NCBI GenBank assembly: GCA_938028645.1
Contig: CALIMD010000026.1
Span: forward strand, 1-6,264
Source: an uncultured Alphaproteobacteria bacterium
GTDB taxonomy: Bacteria; Pseudomonadota; Alphaproteobacteria; Thalassobaculales; Thalassobaculaceae
DNA length: 6,264 bases
Reading direction: 5' to 3'
Position numbers and translations under genes: made by a program. A model generated the notes under the pieces. That model had not been told where the DNA came from, did not search any database, and saw nothing but the letters and a program-made list of their open reading frames with translations. Of the stretch, positions 1 to 6,264 are shown one piece after another; position 1 is the stretch's first letter, and every line of letters begins with the position of its first letter.

Positions 1-417
1 GTGTCTATTCCTGCCTCTTTTCGGGGGGCTTTAGAACAAGAAAAATCAACAGGTATAATTTTATATCCCTCCTTCAAGCACGCATGCATAGAGGGCAATG
101 GAGATGAGAGGATACAGGAAATTGTAAATTCGATTGACGCTTTAGACGCGTTCTCAGATGAAGCAGAAAATTTACAAACAATCCTCGCTGACGCTCGACA
201 ACTAGCAATAGATTCAGATGGCAGGATTATATTGCCGTCAGAATTTATTGAGTATGCCCAATTGGATGGCGTGGCAACATTTGTTGGCCTGGGAAAGGGT
301 TTTCAGATTTGGGAGCCCAGAACCTTTATGGAGCATCGAGCTAAAAACCGAGAAAGAGCCCGTAAGCAAGGAGCAACGTTACAGATCGTCTCGAGCAATA
401 AAATGGTGGTAACCTGA
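1..417 (+). CDS. mraZ: Transcriptional regulator MraZ, 5'-truncated by the window edge
   Basis: MraZ is a DNA-binding regulator of the dcw operon that forms rings from two SpoVT/AbrB-like repeats, each with a DxxxR motif. The visible 138 residues begin inside repeat 1 (SIPASFRGAL, equivalent to SVPTRYREQL about 16 residues into E. coli MraZ). Repeat 2 is complete: D71-S-D-G-R75 followed by IILP, then FVGLGKGFQIWEP at about 94-106. The GTG at base 1 is therefore most likely an internal valine of the K-G-R-V-S-I-P stretch and not a start. About 15 residues, including the first DxxxR, are missing to the left. The charged tail at about 108-122 (HRAKNRERARK) is typical. The stop TGA (415-417) shares its A with the rsmH ATG. 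In known systems MraZ binds repeats upstream of its own gene; that region is outside the window. Confidence 0.95.
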   Translation: MSIPASFRGALEQEKSTGIILYPSFKHACIEGNGDERIQEIVNSIDALDAFSDEAENLQTILADARQLAIDSDGRIILPSEFIEYAQLDGVATFVGLGKGFQIWEPRTFMEHRAKNRERARKQGATLQIVSSNKMVVT

Positions 418-1409
418 TGCAAGTGGGCGCGGATGTTTTGGCTGAATCTGCTCATCTTCCTGTTCTTTGTAAGGAATCAATTGACGCGTTGAATATTCGT
501 GATGGTGGTTGTTATGTTGATGGGACGTTCGGCGCCGGCGGATACTCTTTGGAAATATTATCTCGAGCCAAATGCCAACTTTTTTCTTTAGACAGAGACC
601 CCGTTGCTATAGATAGGGCGGATTATTTGGTGCGGGAGTTTGGAGATAGATTTTCCATAAGCCAAGGTTGTTTTGGCGAGATGGAAGTGCTTTTGTCTAG
701 TCTTGGGGTTGACTCTGTTGATGCCGTTGTTCTCGATTTGGGCGTGTCCTCTCCACAAATAGATAATCCAGAGCGCGGTTTTTCCTTTAAGTTTGACGGC
801 CCACTGGACATGCGAATGAGCTCGGAGGGCGTTACAGCCGAACATATAGTAAATACGTTGAGCGAGGCAGAATTAGCCGATATCATCTACACATATGGTG
901 AGGAAAGACTGTCAAGGCGCGTATCTAGAGCCATAATTCTTGCAAGATCAAAAGAGAGAATTACTCGAACTGCTGTGCTCGCTGATATAATTCGCAAGGT
1001 GGTGCCTCGTCGAAAAAATGGCCGTGATAACGATCCTGCCACAAGAACATTTCAAGCGCTTAGGATATATATAAACGATGAATTGGGCGAGCTCAAACGC
1101 GGCTTAGAAGCGGCGGAGCGTATTTTAATGCCTGGTGGAAGATTGGCTGTGGTGGCTTTCCATTCCTTGGAAGATCGCTGTGTGAAGAAATTTCTTGCCG
1201 AAAGACTGGGGCGAAATAACGGAGTATCAAGACATGCGTTAGCTCGAGAGCCTTCAAGCAGAACTGCGAGTTTTAAATTAATAACCAAAAAACCAATTTA
1301 CCCGACTTTTTTAGAGGTCCAATCGAATCCTAGGGCTAGGTCAGCGCGCTTGAGGGTGGCTGAAAGAACGACTGCTCCGTCATGGCCTAGGCGGCAGTTC
1401 AATGATTAG
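417..1409 (+). CDS. rsmH: 16S rRNA (cytosine(1402)-N4)-methyltransferase RsmH
   Basis: RsmH (formerly MraW) is a cytoplasmic SAM-dependent enzyme that N4-methylates C1402 in the decoding centre of 16S rRNA. At 330 residues it has normal length for the family. Visible motifs, in order: HLPVL at 13-17, the SAM-binding loop GTFGAGGYS at 36-44, the acidic LDRDP at 58-62, LDLGVSSPQID at 106-116 followed by the PERGFSFKFDGPLDMRM block, GEERLSRR at 161-168, NDPATRTFQALRIYIN at 205-220, PGGRLAVVAFHSLEDR at 239-254, and the C-terminal NPRARSARLR at 304-313. All signatures are intact. The ATG at 417 overlaps the mraZ stop as TGATG. Only a weak GGTGG-type ribosome binding sequence precedes it, so translation is probably coupled to mraZ. 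The last codons overlap ftsL by 8 bases. It is a standard dcw member. Confidence 0.98.
   Translation: MQVGADVLAESAHLPVLCKESIDALNIRDGGCYVDGTFGAGGYSLEILSRAKCQLFSLDRDPVAIDRADYLVREFGDRFSISQGCFGEMEVLLSSLGVDSVDAVVLDLGVSSPQIDNPERGFSFKFDGPLDMRMSSEGVTAEHIVNTLSEAELADIIYTYGEERLSRRVSRAIILARSKERITRTAVLADIIRKVVPRRKNGRDNDPATRTFQALRIYINDELGELKRGLEAAERILMPGGRLAVVAFHSLEDRCVKKFLAERLGRNNGVSRHALAREPSSRTASFKLITKKPIYPTFLEVQSNPRARSARLRVAERTTAPSWPRRQFND
1389..1394 (+). promoter_or_regulatory. Likely ribosome binding site for ftsL
   Basis: The sequence AGGCGG ends 7 bases before the ftsL ATG at 1402 and lies inside the last codons of rsmH. It is an imperfect Shine-Dalgarno match. It supports the ATG at 1402, which would give an 8-base overlap with rsmH. 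Confidence 0.5.
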
Positions 1410-1716
1410 ACGGTCAATTTTTTTGTGGATTTTTATTATTTCAGTAATGGGCGTGTCAATGTTTTTGATTAAGCATGAGGTGCAAATCTTAGACGCAAAA
1501 TTAGATAAATTGCATCACGATATAATGACACACCAAGAGAATATATTAATTTTAACGGCCGAATGGAGTTATCTGAATCAGCCTGGCCGCATCGAGAGCT
1601 TGGCTCGTAGGCATTCTGATTACCGTCCAACGGAAACAAAGCAGATAATAAACATAGAAAACCTTCCCTACCTGAAGAAAAGTAGTTTGGTTCGCGGGAG
1701 GATAGATGGTGATTAA
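1402..1716 (+). CDS. ftsL: Cell division protein FtsL
   Basis: FtsL is a small bitopic inner-membrane protein of the divisome. In characterised bacteria it works with FtsB and FtsQ to localise and activate the FtsW-FtsI septal synthase. The 104-residue product has a short basic cytoplasmic N-terminus (MIRR), one hydrophobic segment at about 6-23, and a periplasmic helix with coiled-coil-like spacing at about 25-55. It then has the motif AEWSYLNQP at 53-61 followed by RIESLARRH. That motif is characteristic of alphaproteobacterial FtsL, which otherwise is poorly conserved. Position between rsmH and ftsI is the canonical site for ftsL and strengthens the call. The gene overlaps rsmH by 8 bases and ftsI by 11. 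The region is more AT-rich than rsmH. Confidence 0.93.
   Translation: MIRRSIFLWIFIISVMGVSMFLIKHEVQILDAKLDKLHHDIMTHQENILILTAEWSYLNQPGRIESLARRHSDYRPTETKQIINIENLPYLKKSSLVRGRIDGD
1696..1701 (+). promoter_or_regulatory. Ribosome binding site for ftsI
   Basis: GGGAGG lies within the end of ftsL, 4 bases before the ATG at 1706 and 7 bases before an in-frame GTG at 1709. The two candidates differ by one residue only (M-V-I-K versus V-I-K), so the FtsI product is essentially settled. The spacing is a little better for the GTG. Confidence 0.7.
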
Positions 1717-3430
1717 ATCTTATGGATCAAAAAGTCAAAAATCGATTCAGCTCGATGGTAGCGTAAACAAAGCAATTGAAGGAGGGAGAAACCGCCTCCT
1801 AGTTCTTTCATGTGTTTTTTGTTTAGCCTTTGTTTTAGCTGGCGTTCGGCTCTTAGATGTATCGGTTTTGAGAGGGTTGCAAGAACCTGTCAATGTTGTT
1901 GAGACAACAAAAGAAAATTTAAAAATAGGACGCGCAGATATTTTAGATAGAAATGGAATTCTTTTAGCAACAAGTTTATCTGTCTCTTCTCTTTATGCGG
2001 ATCCTCAAGAGGTGATGGATATAAATTCTACTGTCGAGGATTTAAGTAATGTTCTGGTTAATTTAGAAAAAGAAAAACTTTTCACGAAGCTTAATCAGAA
2101 AAAACGTTTTGTTTGGATAAAAAGAGGAATAACTCCAATGCAGCAAGCGCAAATAAATGCGCTCGGTTTGCCAGGGCTGCATTTTCAAAAAGAAGATAGG
2201 AGATTTTATCCTCAACGTAATTTAAGTGCACATGTTGTCGGTTTTTCCGGAGTTGACGCGGCCGGGTTAGCCGGAGTTGAAAAGCAGTTCGATGGTCGTT
2301 TGAGAGATGGGTCTGAACCTATGACATTGTCCATAGATATTCGGATACAGCATATCTTGAAAGAAGAAATCAAAAAACAAATAATTAACTTCAATGCTAT
2401 AGGTGGTGCGGGTGTATTTATTGACGTCGACTCGGGCGAAGTTTTGGGAATGGTCTCGCTTCCTGACTTCGATCCAAACGAATTGAATTCAGCTTTGGCA
2501 GACTCAAAATTTAACCGTGCTACGCTTGGTATTTATGAGATGGGCTCAACATTCAAAATATTTAATACAGCGTTAGCTCTGGAAGCTGGAACGGCTACGA
2601 TGGAAAGTGGTTATGACGCTACGAAACCTATTCGTATAGCGCGGTTCACAATTAATGATTTTCATCCCCAGAAACGTTGGCTTTCAGTTCCCGAAATTTT
2701 CCAATATTCGTCGAACATAGGTTCCGCAAAAATGGCACTAGACTTTGGGTCGAAGGCTCAAAAAGAGTTTATGAAAAAACTAGGCTTCCTTGATCGTCTG
2801 CCCATCGAATTGCCGGAAAGGGGTAAGCCTATGTATCCTGCGCCATGGAAAAAAATAAGCACAATAACTATTTCTTACGGGCATGGTATAGCGATAAGTC
2901 CACTTCATCTCGTTAGTGGAGTTGCCTCTGTTATAAATGGCGGTATTCGCTGGCCTGTGACAATTCTCAAAAAACATTCCCAATCAAAAATGTTTGGAGA
3001 GCAAATTTTATCTCTTCAAACATCAAAAGATATTCGCAAGGTGCTTCGACTTGTCGTTGAAAATGGTACTGGAAAAAATGCAGCGGCTGCAGGTTACTTG
3101 GTTGGTGGGAAAACGGGTACGGCTGATAAACAGTCACCCACTGGATCTTACGCTAAGTCCTCACGACTATCATCTTTCGTTGCTGCTTTTCCTATTCATA
3201 AACCGAGGTATGCCGTTCTTGTGATGGTGGATGAGCCTAAGGGTAATAAAAAATCTTTTGGATACGCAACTGGTGGTTGGGTTGCTGCACCGGCGGTTCG
3301 GCAAATTATAAAACGTTCGGCCCCTTTACTTGGGCTTCTTCCTACTGACGAAGTTTCGCCACAAATTCGCCGACTTTTAGAAATAAAAACACCTCAACAA
3401 AAACGTGGAAACCAACTTGCTTCTTTCTGA
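1706..3430 (+). CDS. ftsI: Septal peptidoglycan transpeptidase FtsI (PBP3, class B penicillin-binding protein)
   Basis: FtsI is the division-specific D,D-transpeptidase, anchored in the inner membrane and active in the periplasm with FtsW. The 574-residue length is normal. A basic cytoplasmic stretch of about 30 residues precedes one membrane segment at about 31-52. The non-catalytic pedestal domain starts with GRADILDRNGILLA at 75-88 and includes RFYPQRNLSAHVVGFSGVD at about 166-184 and GLAGVE at 187-192. The transpeptidase domain has all three active-site motifs: S281-T-F-K284 (nucleophile S281, in YEMGSTFKIFNTALAL), S335-S-N337, and K469-T-G-T472. YGHGIAISPLHL at 391-402 is also typical. 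The gene overlaps ftsL by 11 bases. Its 3' end overlaps the longest murE frame by 26. Nothing suggests loss of activity. Confidence 0.98.
   Translation: MVIKSYGSKSQKSIQLDGSVNKAIEGGRNRLLVLSCVFCLAFVLAGVRLLDVSVLRGLQEPVNVVETTKENLKIGRADILDRNGILLATSLSVSSLYADPQEVMDINSTVEDLSNVLVNLEKEKLFTKLNQKKRFVWIKRGITPMQQAQINALGLPGLHFQKEDRRFYPQRNLSAHVVGFSGVDAAGLAGVEKQFDGRLRDGSEPMTLSIDIRIQHILKEEIKKQIINFNAIGGAGVFIDVDSGEVLGMVSLPDFDPNELNSALADSKFNRATLGIYEMGSTFKIFNTALALEAGTATMESGYDATKPIRIARFTINDFHPQKRWLSVPEIFQYSSNIGSAKMALDFGSKAQKEFMKKLGFLDRLPIELPERGKPMYPAPWKKISTITISYGHGIAISPLHLVSGVASVINGGIRWPVTILKKHSQSKMFGEQILSLQTSKDIRKVLRLVVENGTGKNAAAAGYLVGGKTGTADKQSPTGSYAKSSRLSSFVAAFPIHKPRYAVLVMVDEPKGNKKSFGYATGGWVAAPAVRQIIKRSAPLLGLLPTDEVSPQIRRLLEIKTPQQKRGNQLASF
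1780..1800 (+). other. Potential hairpin pairing a Shine-Dalgarno-like AGGAGG with CCTCCT inside ftsI
   Basis: AGGAGG (1780-1785) and its perfect complement CCTCCT (1795-1800) are separated by 9 bases, giving a possible 6-bp stem. It lies in codons for residues about 25-32, directly before the FtsI membrane segment. No in-frame start at a suitable distance follows, so it is not an initiation site. It may be chance from the Gly-Gly-Arg and Leu-Leu codons. Confidence 0.3.
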
Positions 3431-4919
3431 CCTCATAAATTTTTCAGGAGTTAACGTGACTGTTGTTTCGCCTTCCGAATGCGATCTTTACGACTCGGGT
3501 CTCGAAATAATAGGAATAACGAGTAATAGTAATGAGGTTAAAGCCGGTTTTCTTTTTGCTGCGCTCCATGGTTCCAATTTCAATGGGGCTCAATTTGTGC
3601 CGGAAGCGGTTGCGCGAGGCGCAGTAGCGATACTAATTGATGAAACTAGTGAGATTTTATTAAAACCAATAACAGTCCATGCGATATCGACGGATAGTCC
3701 TAGGCGTCTATTTGCTCTATTGTCTGCTAAATTTTACGGAAACCAACCAGATTTTATAGCTGCTGTCACCGGTACTAATGGAAAAACATCGGTTGTGGAA
3801 TTTTCACGTCAACTTTGGGCAATGAATGGTGTAAGAAGTGCTAGCTTAGGCACATTGGGAGTGGTTGCGGATAATCTGGAGCTTCGGTCGGAATTAACAT
3901 CCCCTGACCCTGTGTCGCTGCACGCTAATTTAAACGCTCTGTCTCAAAATGGCATCACAAATCTTGCGATAGAGGCCTCTAGCCACGGACTTGATCAAAA
4001 TCGTTTAGATGGCGTCTCTATTCAATCGGCCGCTTTTACCAATTTATCCCAGGATCACCTTGATTATCATGAGGATCAAGCTTCTTATTTTTTATCTAAA
4101 ACCCGTCTGTTCTCCGAGTTATTAGAGGAAACAGGTATCGCGGTATTAAACGCGGATAGTTCGTATTTCAGTGAGCTTAGACAAATCTGTCAGGATAGAA
4201 AAATATCAATTTCGAGTTATGGCTATTCAGCGCAAGCTACTATGCGAGTTTTACGGGTGAGGCCACACTTAAGCGGCCAGCAAGTTGAGTTAAAAGTAAA
4301 TGATGTCGCGTTCGAAATCTATTTATCATTGATAGGAGAATTTCAGTTATTTAACGCATTGGCTGCCCTAGGTTTAGTTAGTGCTGAGGAAGGCTCAGAA
4401 ATCGAAAATTACCTAAAGGGCCTTGATAAACTAAAAGGAGTTCCTGGTAGACTAGAGCATATTGGAACACATCCAACTGGAGCACCTATTGTTATTGATT
4501 ATGCTCATACACCAGATGCATTAAAAAATATCCTCATATCTTTGAGGCCCCATGTGAAAGGGAAGCTAGTTTGTGTCTTTGGAGCAGGTGGTGATCGAGA
4601 CAAGGAAAAAAGACCATTCATGGGAAAGGTTGCCTCAGGATTAGCAGATCTCACCATAGTAACAGACGATAATCCCCGTTCTGAGTCGCCCTCGGCAATT
4701 CGTGAAGAAATCATGAAGGGGTGCCCATCGGCGCAAAATGTTGGGGGGCGGTCGGAAGCAATAAGGCTGGGACTCTCAAAATTAAGGGATGGAGATTTAT
4801 TGGTGATTGCCGGAAAAGGACACGAAACCGGTCAGGAGATAGGTGGCACGACAATTCCTTTTAATGACGCTGCATTTGTTAGCGCCCAGTTGAATGACGT
4901 TGTTGGGGGCGCCCCATGA
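3405..4919 (+). CDS. murE: UDP-N-acetylmuramoyl-L-alanyl-D-glutamate--2,6-diaminopimelate ligase MurE
   Basis: MurE is the cytoplasmic ATP-dependent ligase that adds the third stem-peptide residue to UDP-MurNAc-L-Ala-D-Glu. Counting from the GTG at 3405 (504 residues): the N-terminal UDP-binding domain has KAGFLFAALHG at 46-56. The central ATPase has the P-loop VTGTNGKTS at 121-129, ASSHGLDQNRL at 191-201, and K232 in the FLSKTRLF position of the carbamylated lysine. The C-terminal domain has IDYAHTPDAL, GAGGDRDKEKRPFMG and the motif D422-N-P-R425, which marks meso-diaminopimelate specificity, then GKGHE at 470-474. The start is uncertain. GTG 3405 has no clear ribosome site. TTG 3417 gives a family-like LLSDLI opening. 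GTG 3456 has a good AGGAG but loses that opening. The N-terminal DSR motif reads NSN here (41-43). The gene ends in an ATGA overlap with murF. Confidence 0.97.
   Translation: METNLLLSDLINFSGVNVTVVSPSECDLYDSGLEIIGITSNSNEVKAGFLFAALHGSNFNGAQFVPEAVARGAVAILIDETSEILLKPITVHAISTDSPRRLFALLSAKFYGNQPDFIAAVTGTNGKTSVVEFSRQLWAMNGVRSASLGTLGVVADNLELRSELTSPDPVSLHANLNALSQNGITNLAIEASSHGLDQNRLDGVSIQSAAFTNLSQDHLDYHEDQASYFLSKTRLFSELLEETGIAVLNADSSYFSELRQICQDRKISISSYGYSAQATMRVLRVRPHLSGQQVELKVNDVAFEIYLSLIGEFQLFNALAALGLVSAEEGSEIENYLKGLDKLKGVPGRLEHIGTHPTGAPIVIDYAHTPDALKNILISLRPHVKGKLVCVFGAGGDRDKEKRPFMGKVASGLADLTIVTDDNPRSESPSAIREEIMKGCPSAQNVGGRSEAIRLGLSKLRDGDLLVIAGKGHETGQEIGGTTIPFNDAAFVSAQLNDVVGGAP
3446..3450 (+). promoter_or_regulatory. 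Shine-Dalgarno-like AGGAG before a candidate murE start at 3456
   Basis: AGGAG stands 5 bases before GTG 3456, which is in frame with murE, and 16 bases downstream of the ftsI stop. It is the best ribosome binding sequence in the junction. If used, MurE would be 487 residues and the ftsI-murE gap would be 25 bases instead of an overlap. The upstream residues LLLSDLI resemble the usual start of MurE proteins, which argues against it being the only start. Confidence 0.4.
4906..4915 (+). repeat. Perfect 10-base GC palindrome abutting the murF start
   Basis: GGGGCGCCCC is fully self-complementary and ends at the base before the murF ATG. It sits in the final codons of murE (V-G-G-A-P-stop). As an RNA hairpin it allows only about 3 bp with a 4-base loop. 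It could affect initiation slightly but may simply be a result of Gly-Gly-Ala-Pro codons. Confidence 0.4.
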
Positions 4920-6264
4920 CGGAAGGATTATGGCGAAGTGATATTGTAGAAAAGATAACAAAGGGGACACCCGTTGGCCCGCCGTGGATGGCAACAGGGA
5001 TTTCGTTTGACAGTCGCACTGTTTGTCCAGGAGATCTTTTTTTCGCTTTAACAGGCGGTGAGCGCGATGGTCATGAATTTATTGAATCAGCTTTTGCTAA
5101 CGGCGCTGTTGCGGCGATTATTGAGAGAATGCCATGCGATATTGCTGAACCAACTTCATTTCTGATTGTGGATAATATTTTTGAAGCATTACAAAAACTC
5201 GCTGTAGAGTCGAGAAGTCGAGTTGATGCCAAAATACTGGCTGTAACGGGCAGTGTTGGTAAGACAGGCACCAAAGATGCCTTGTCTCTAGTGCTGTCAA
5301 AGAAAAATAAAGTGCATGCGACGTCTGGTAATTTCAATAACCATCTAGGTGTGCCTATTAGTTTAGCCCGCATGCCCGAGTTAACTGAATTTGGTGTTTT
5401 TGAATTGGGTATGAACAGGCCGGGAGAGATTAAACAATTATCCCAACTAGTTAAACCGCAATTAGCGATAATTACAAACATAAACGCCGTGCATTTAGGC
5501 CATTTTGAGAATGAACAGGGCATCGCTGATGCCAAGGCCGAAATATTTTTAGGCATGTCACGTGATTCTCAAATTGTTTTAAATCTGGATAATAAGTGGG
5601 GCGAGTTCTTGATTGCTAAAGCCCGCAGCGCAAATATTGAGAATATAATTACCTTTGGTCGAAAGAATGTATGCGACGTTCGCTTATCTAAAATAGAAAC
5701 AACTCATAAAGGTAGCTCGATTGAATTAAATATTTCAGGAAATAAAATCGAGTACACCTTAGATTTTGTCGGTCCGCACATCGCATATAATACAGTTGGT
5801 GTTATTGCTTGTATTCACGCACTAAACTTAAATGTTGAAGAGGCAGCGATATCATTAAAATCTATCCGGTTGCCCCGTGGTCGTGGAGGACAAGTGGAGA
5901 TTCCTCTGAAATCTGGAGCTTCTTTAACTCTAATAGACGAAAGTTATAACGCCAGCCCTATTGCTATGCAGGCTGCATTGGCTGTGTTAGGGAGTAGGAT
6001 TCCAAAGTATGGTGGTCGGCGTGTAGCTATTTTGGGGGATATGCTGGAATTAGGAGCTGATGCTCCTTCTTTGCACGCTAACCTCCTCGATCATTTGCTC
6101 GCGGCAAAGCCAGATTGGGTGATAACTATTGGCAGCCTAATGCGAGAATTGTATGATAAAATTCCTCCTAACATAAATTGCCTGCATGCAGATAGAAGCG
6201 GTGATGTTTCCCAAATGGTTTCAGGTGAATTAAGAGCAGGTGATCTGATCCTTATTAAAGGTTC
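4916..6264 (+). CDS. murF: UDP-N-acetylmuramoyl-tripeptide--D-alanyl-D-alanine ligase MurF, 3'-truncated by the window edge
   Basis: MurF is the cytoplasmic ATP-dependent ligase that joins D-Ala-D-Ala to UDP-MurNAc-tripeptide, the last step in making the soluble UDP-MurNAc-pentapeptide precursor. I translated 449 codons with no internal stop, and the frame is still open at the edge. Motifs: LWRSDIV at 5-11, the N-terminal SFDSR at 30-34 and GDLFFAL at 39-45, P-loop VTGSVGKTGTK at 110-120, NFNNHLGVPISLARMP at 139-154, FELGMNRPGEI at 162-172, NAVHLGHF at 190-197, K207 in ADAKAEIF (position of the carbamylated lysine of Mur ligases), IDESYNASP at 340-348, RRVAILGDMLELG at 368-380. The last complete codons, IKG, plus a trailing TC match the conserved KGS near the C-terminus, so perhaps 10-30 residues are missing. 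The ATG overlaps the murE stop as ATGA, implying coupled translation. Confidence 0.97.
   Translation, partial: MTEGLWRSDIVEKITKGTPVGPPWMATGISFDSRTVCPGDLFFALTGGERDGHEFIESAFANGAVAAIIERMPCDIAEPTSFLIVDNIFEALQKLAVESRSRVDAKILAVTGSVGKTGTKDALSLVLSKKNKVHATSGNFNNHLGVPISLARMPELTEFGVFELGMNRPGEIKQLSQLVKPQLAIITNINAVHLGHFENEQGIADAKAEIFLGMSRDSQIVLNLDNKWGEFLIAKARSANIENIITFGRKNVCDVRLSKIETTHKGSSIELNISGNKIEYTLDFVGPHIAYNTVGVIACIHALNLNVEEAAISLKSIRLPRGRGGQVEIPLKSGASLTLIDESYNASPIAMQAALAVLGSRIPKYGGRRVAILGDMLELGADAPSLHANLLDHLLAAKPDWVITIGSLMRELYDKIPPNINCLHADRSGDVSQMVSGELRAGDLILIKG

Noticed and set aside
1329..1391. Cluster of CCTAG/CTAGG palindromes at the end of rsmH
   Set aside because: CTAG is frequent throughout this window, the loop of the tightest pair is only 2 bases, and there is no U-tract, so there is no support for a terminator or recombination site.
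1402..2100. Lower GC across ftsL and the first part of ftsI as a sign of horizontal transfer
   Set aside because: The dip coincides with membrane and poorly conserved periplasmic segments rich in Ile, Phe, Lys and Asn. Gene order is undisturbed, so composition alone does not suggest transfer.
2247..2280. Exact 10-base direct repeat CCGGAGTTGA at 2247-2256 and 2271-2280
   Set aside because: The copies are 24 bases (8 codons) apart in frame and encode the repeated G-V-D / G-V-E of the conserved SGVDxxGLAGVE region of FtsI, so coding constraint explains them.
4921..4941. GGAAGGA followed by ATG 4930, giving a three-codon out-of-frame minicistron (MAK, stop) within the start of murF
   Set aside because: It is tiny and out of frame with murF. 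The N-terminal LWRSDIV of murF from ATG 4916 fits the family, so this is probably a chance decoy.
5037..5043. Run of seven T in murF (and another at 1418-1424 in ftsL) as possible slippage sites
   Set aside because: Both runs are read through in the correct frame with conserved protein sequence on each side (GDLFFAL in MurF), and seven bases is unremarkable in AT-rich DNA.
5071..5556. Open frame of 161 codons on the minus strand
   Set aside because: It lies entirely opposite murF, whose motifs are intact across the whole stretch, and its translation shows no recognisable domain. It is a coding shadow.

Overview
The window is a compact, all-plus-strand piece of a division and cell wall (dcw) cluster in the order mraZ-rsmH-ftsL-ftsI-murE-murF. 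It is cut at both ends. mraZ lacks its first residues, because the window opens inside the first AbrB-type repeat. murF runs off the right edge with no stop codon, inside its conserved C-terminal KGS motif. All 6264 bases are coding and there is no stretch of non-coding DNA. I saw no RNA gene, mobile element, CRISPR array or terminator.

The gene order, the FtsL core motif AEWSYLNQP, and the style of the MraZ, FtsI and MurF sequences point to an alphaproteobacterium. Hand counts on a few 60-base lines give roughly 25-53% GC, averaging around 40%, so this is a fairly AT-rich member. I cannot name the genus. The MurE DNPR motif predicts meso-diaminopimelate peptidoglycan, as expected for a Gram-negative cell.

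Layout: bases 1-417 encode the regulator MraZ (3' part). Bases 417-1409 encode RsmH, the 16S rRNA C1402 methyltransferase. Bases 1402-1716 encode FtsL, a small bitopic divisome protein. Bases 1706-3430 encode FtsI/PBP3, the septal transpeptidase. Bases 3405 (or 3417/3456) to 4919 encode MurE, and 4916 to the end encode MurF. Consecutive genes overlap by 1, 8, 11, up to 26, and 4 bases, so translation is probably coupled along one mRNA. Any promoter and MraZ-binding boxes should lie left of the window.

Functionally, MurE and MurF add the third amino acid and then the D-Ala-D-Ala dipeptide to UDP-MurNAc in the cytoplasm. FtsI cross-links the resulting peptidoglycan at the septum, and FtsL helps recruit and activate the septal synthase. 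RsmH tunes the ribosome and MraZ regulates the operon. I found no previously undescribed system. The points worth a second look are the murE start, an unusual MurE N-terminal motif, and two small RNA-structure candidates.
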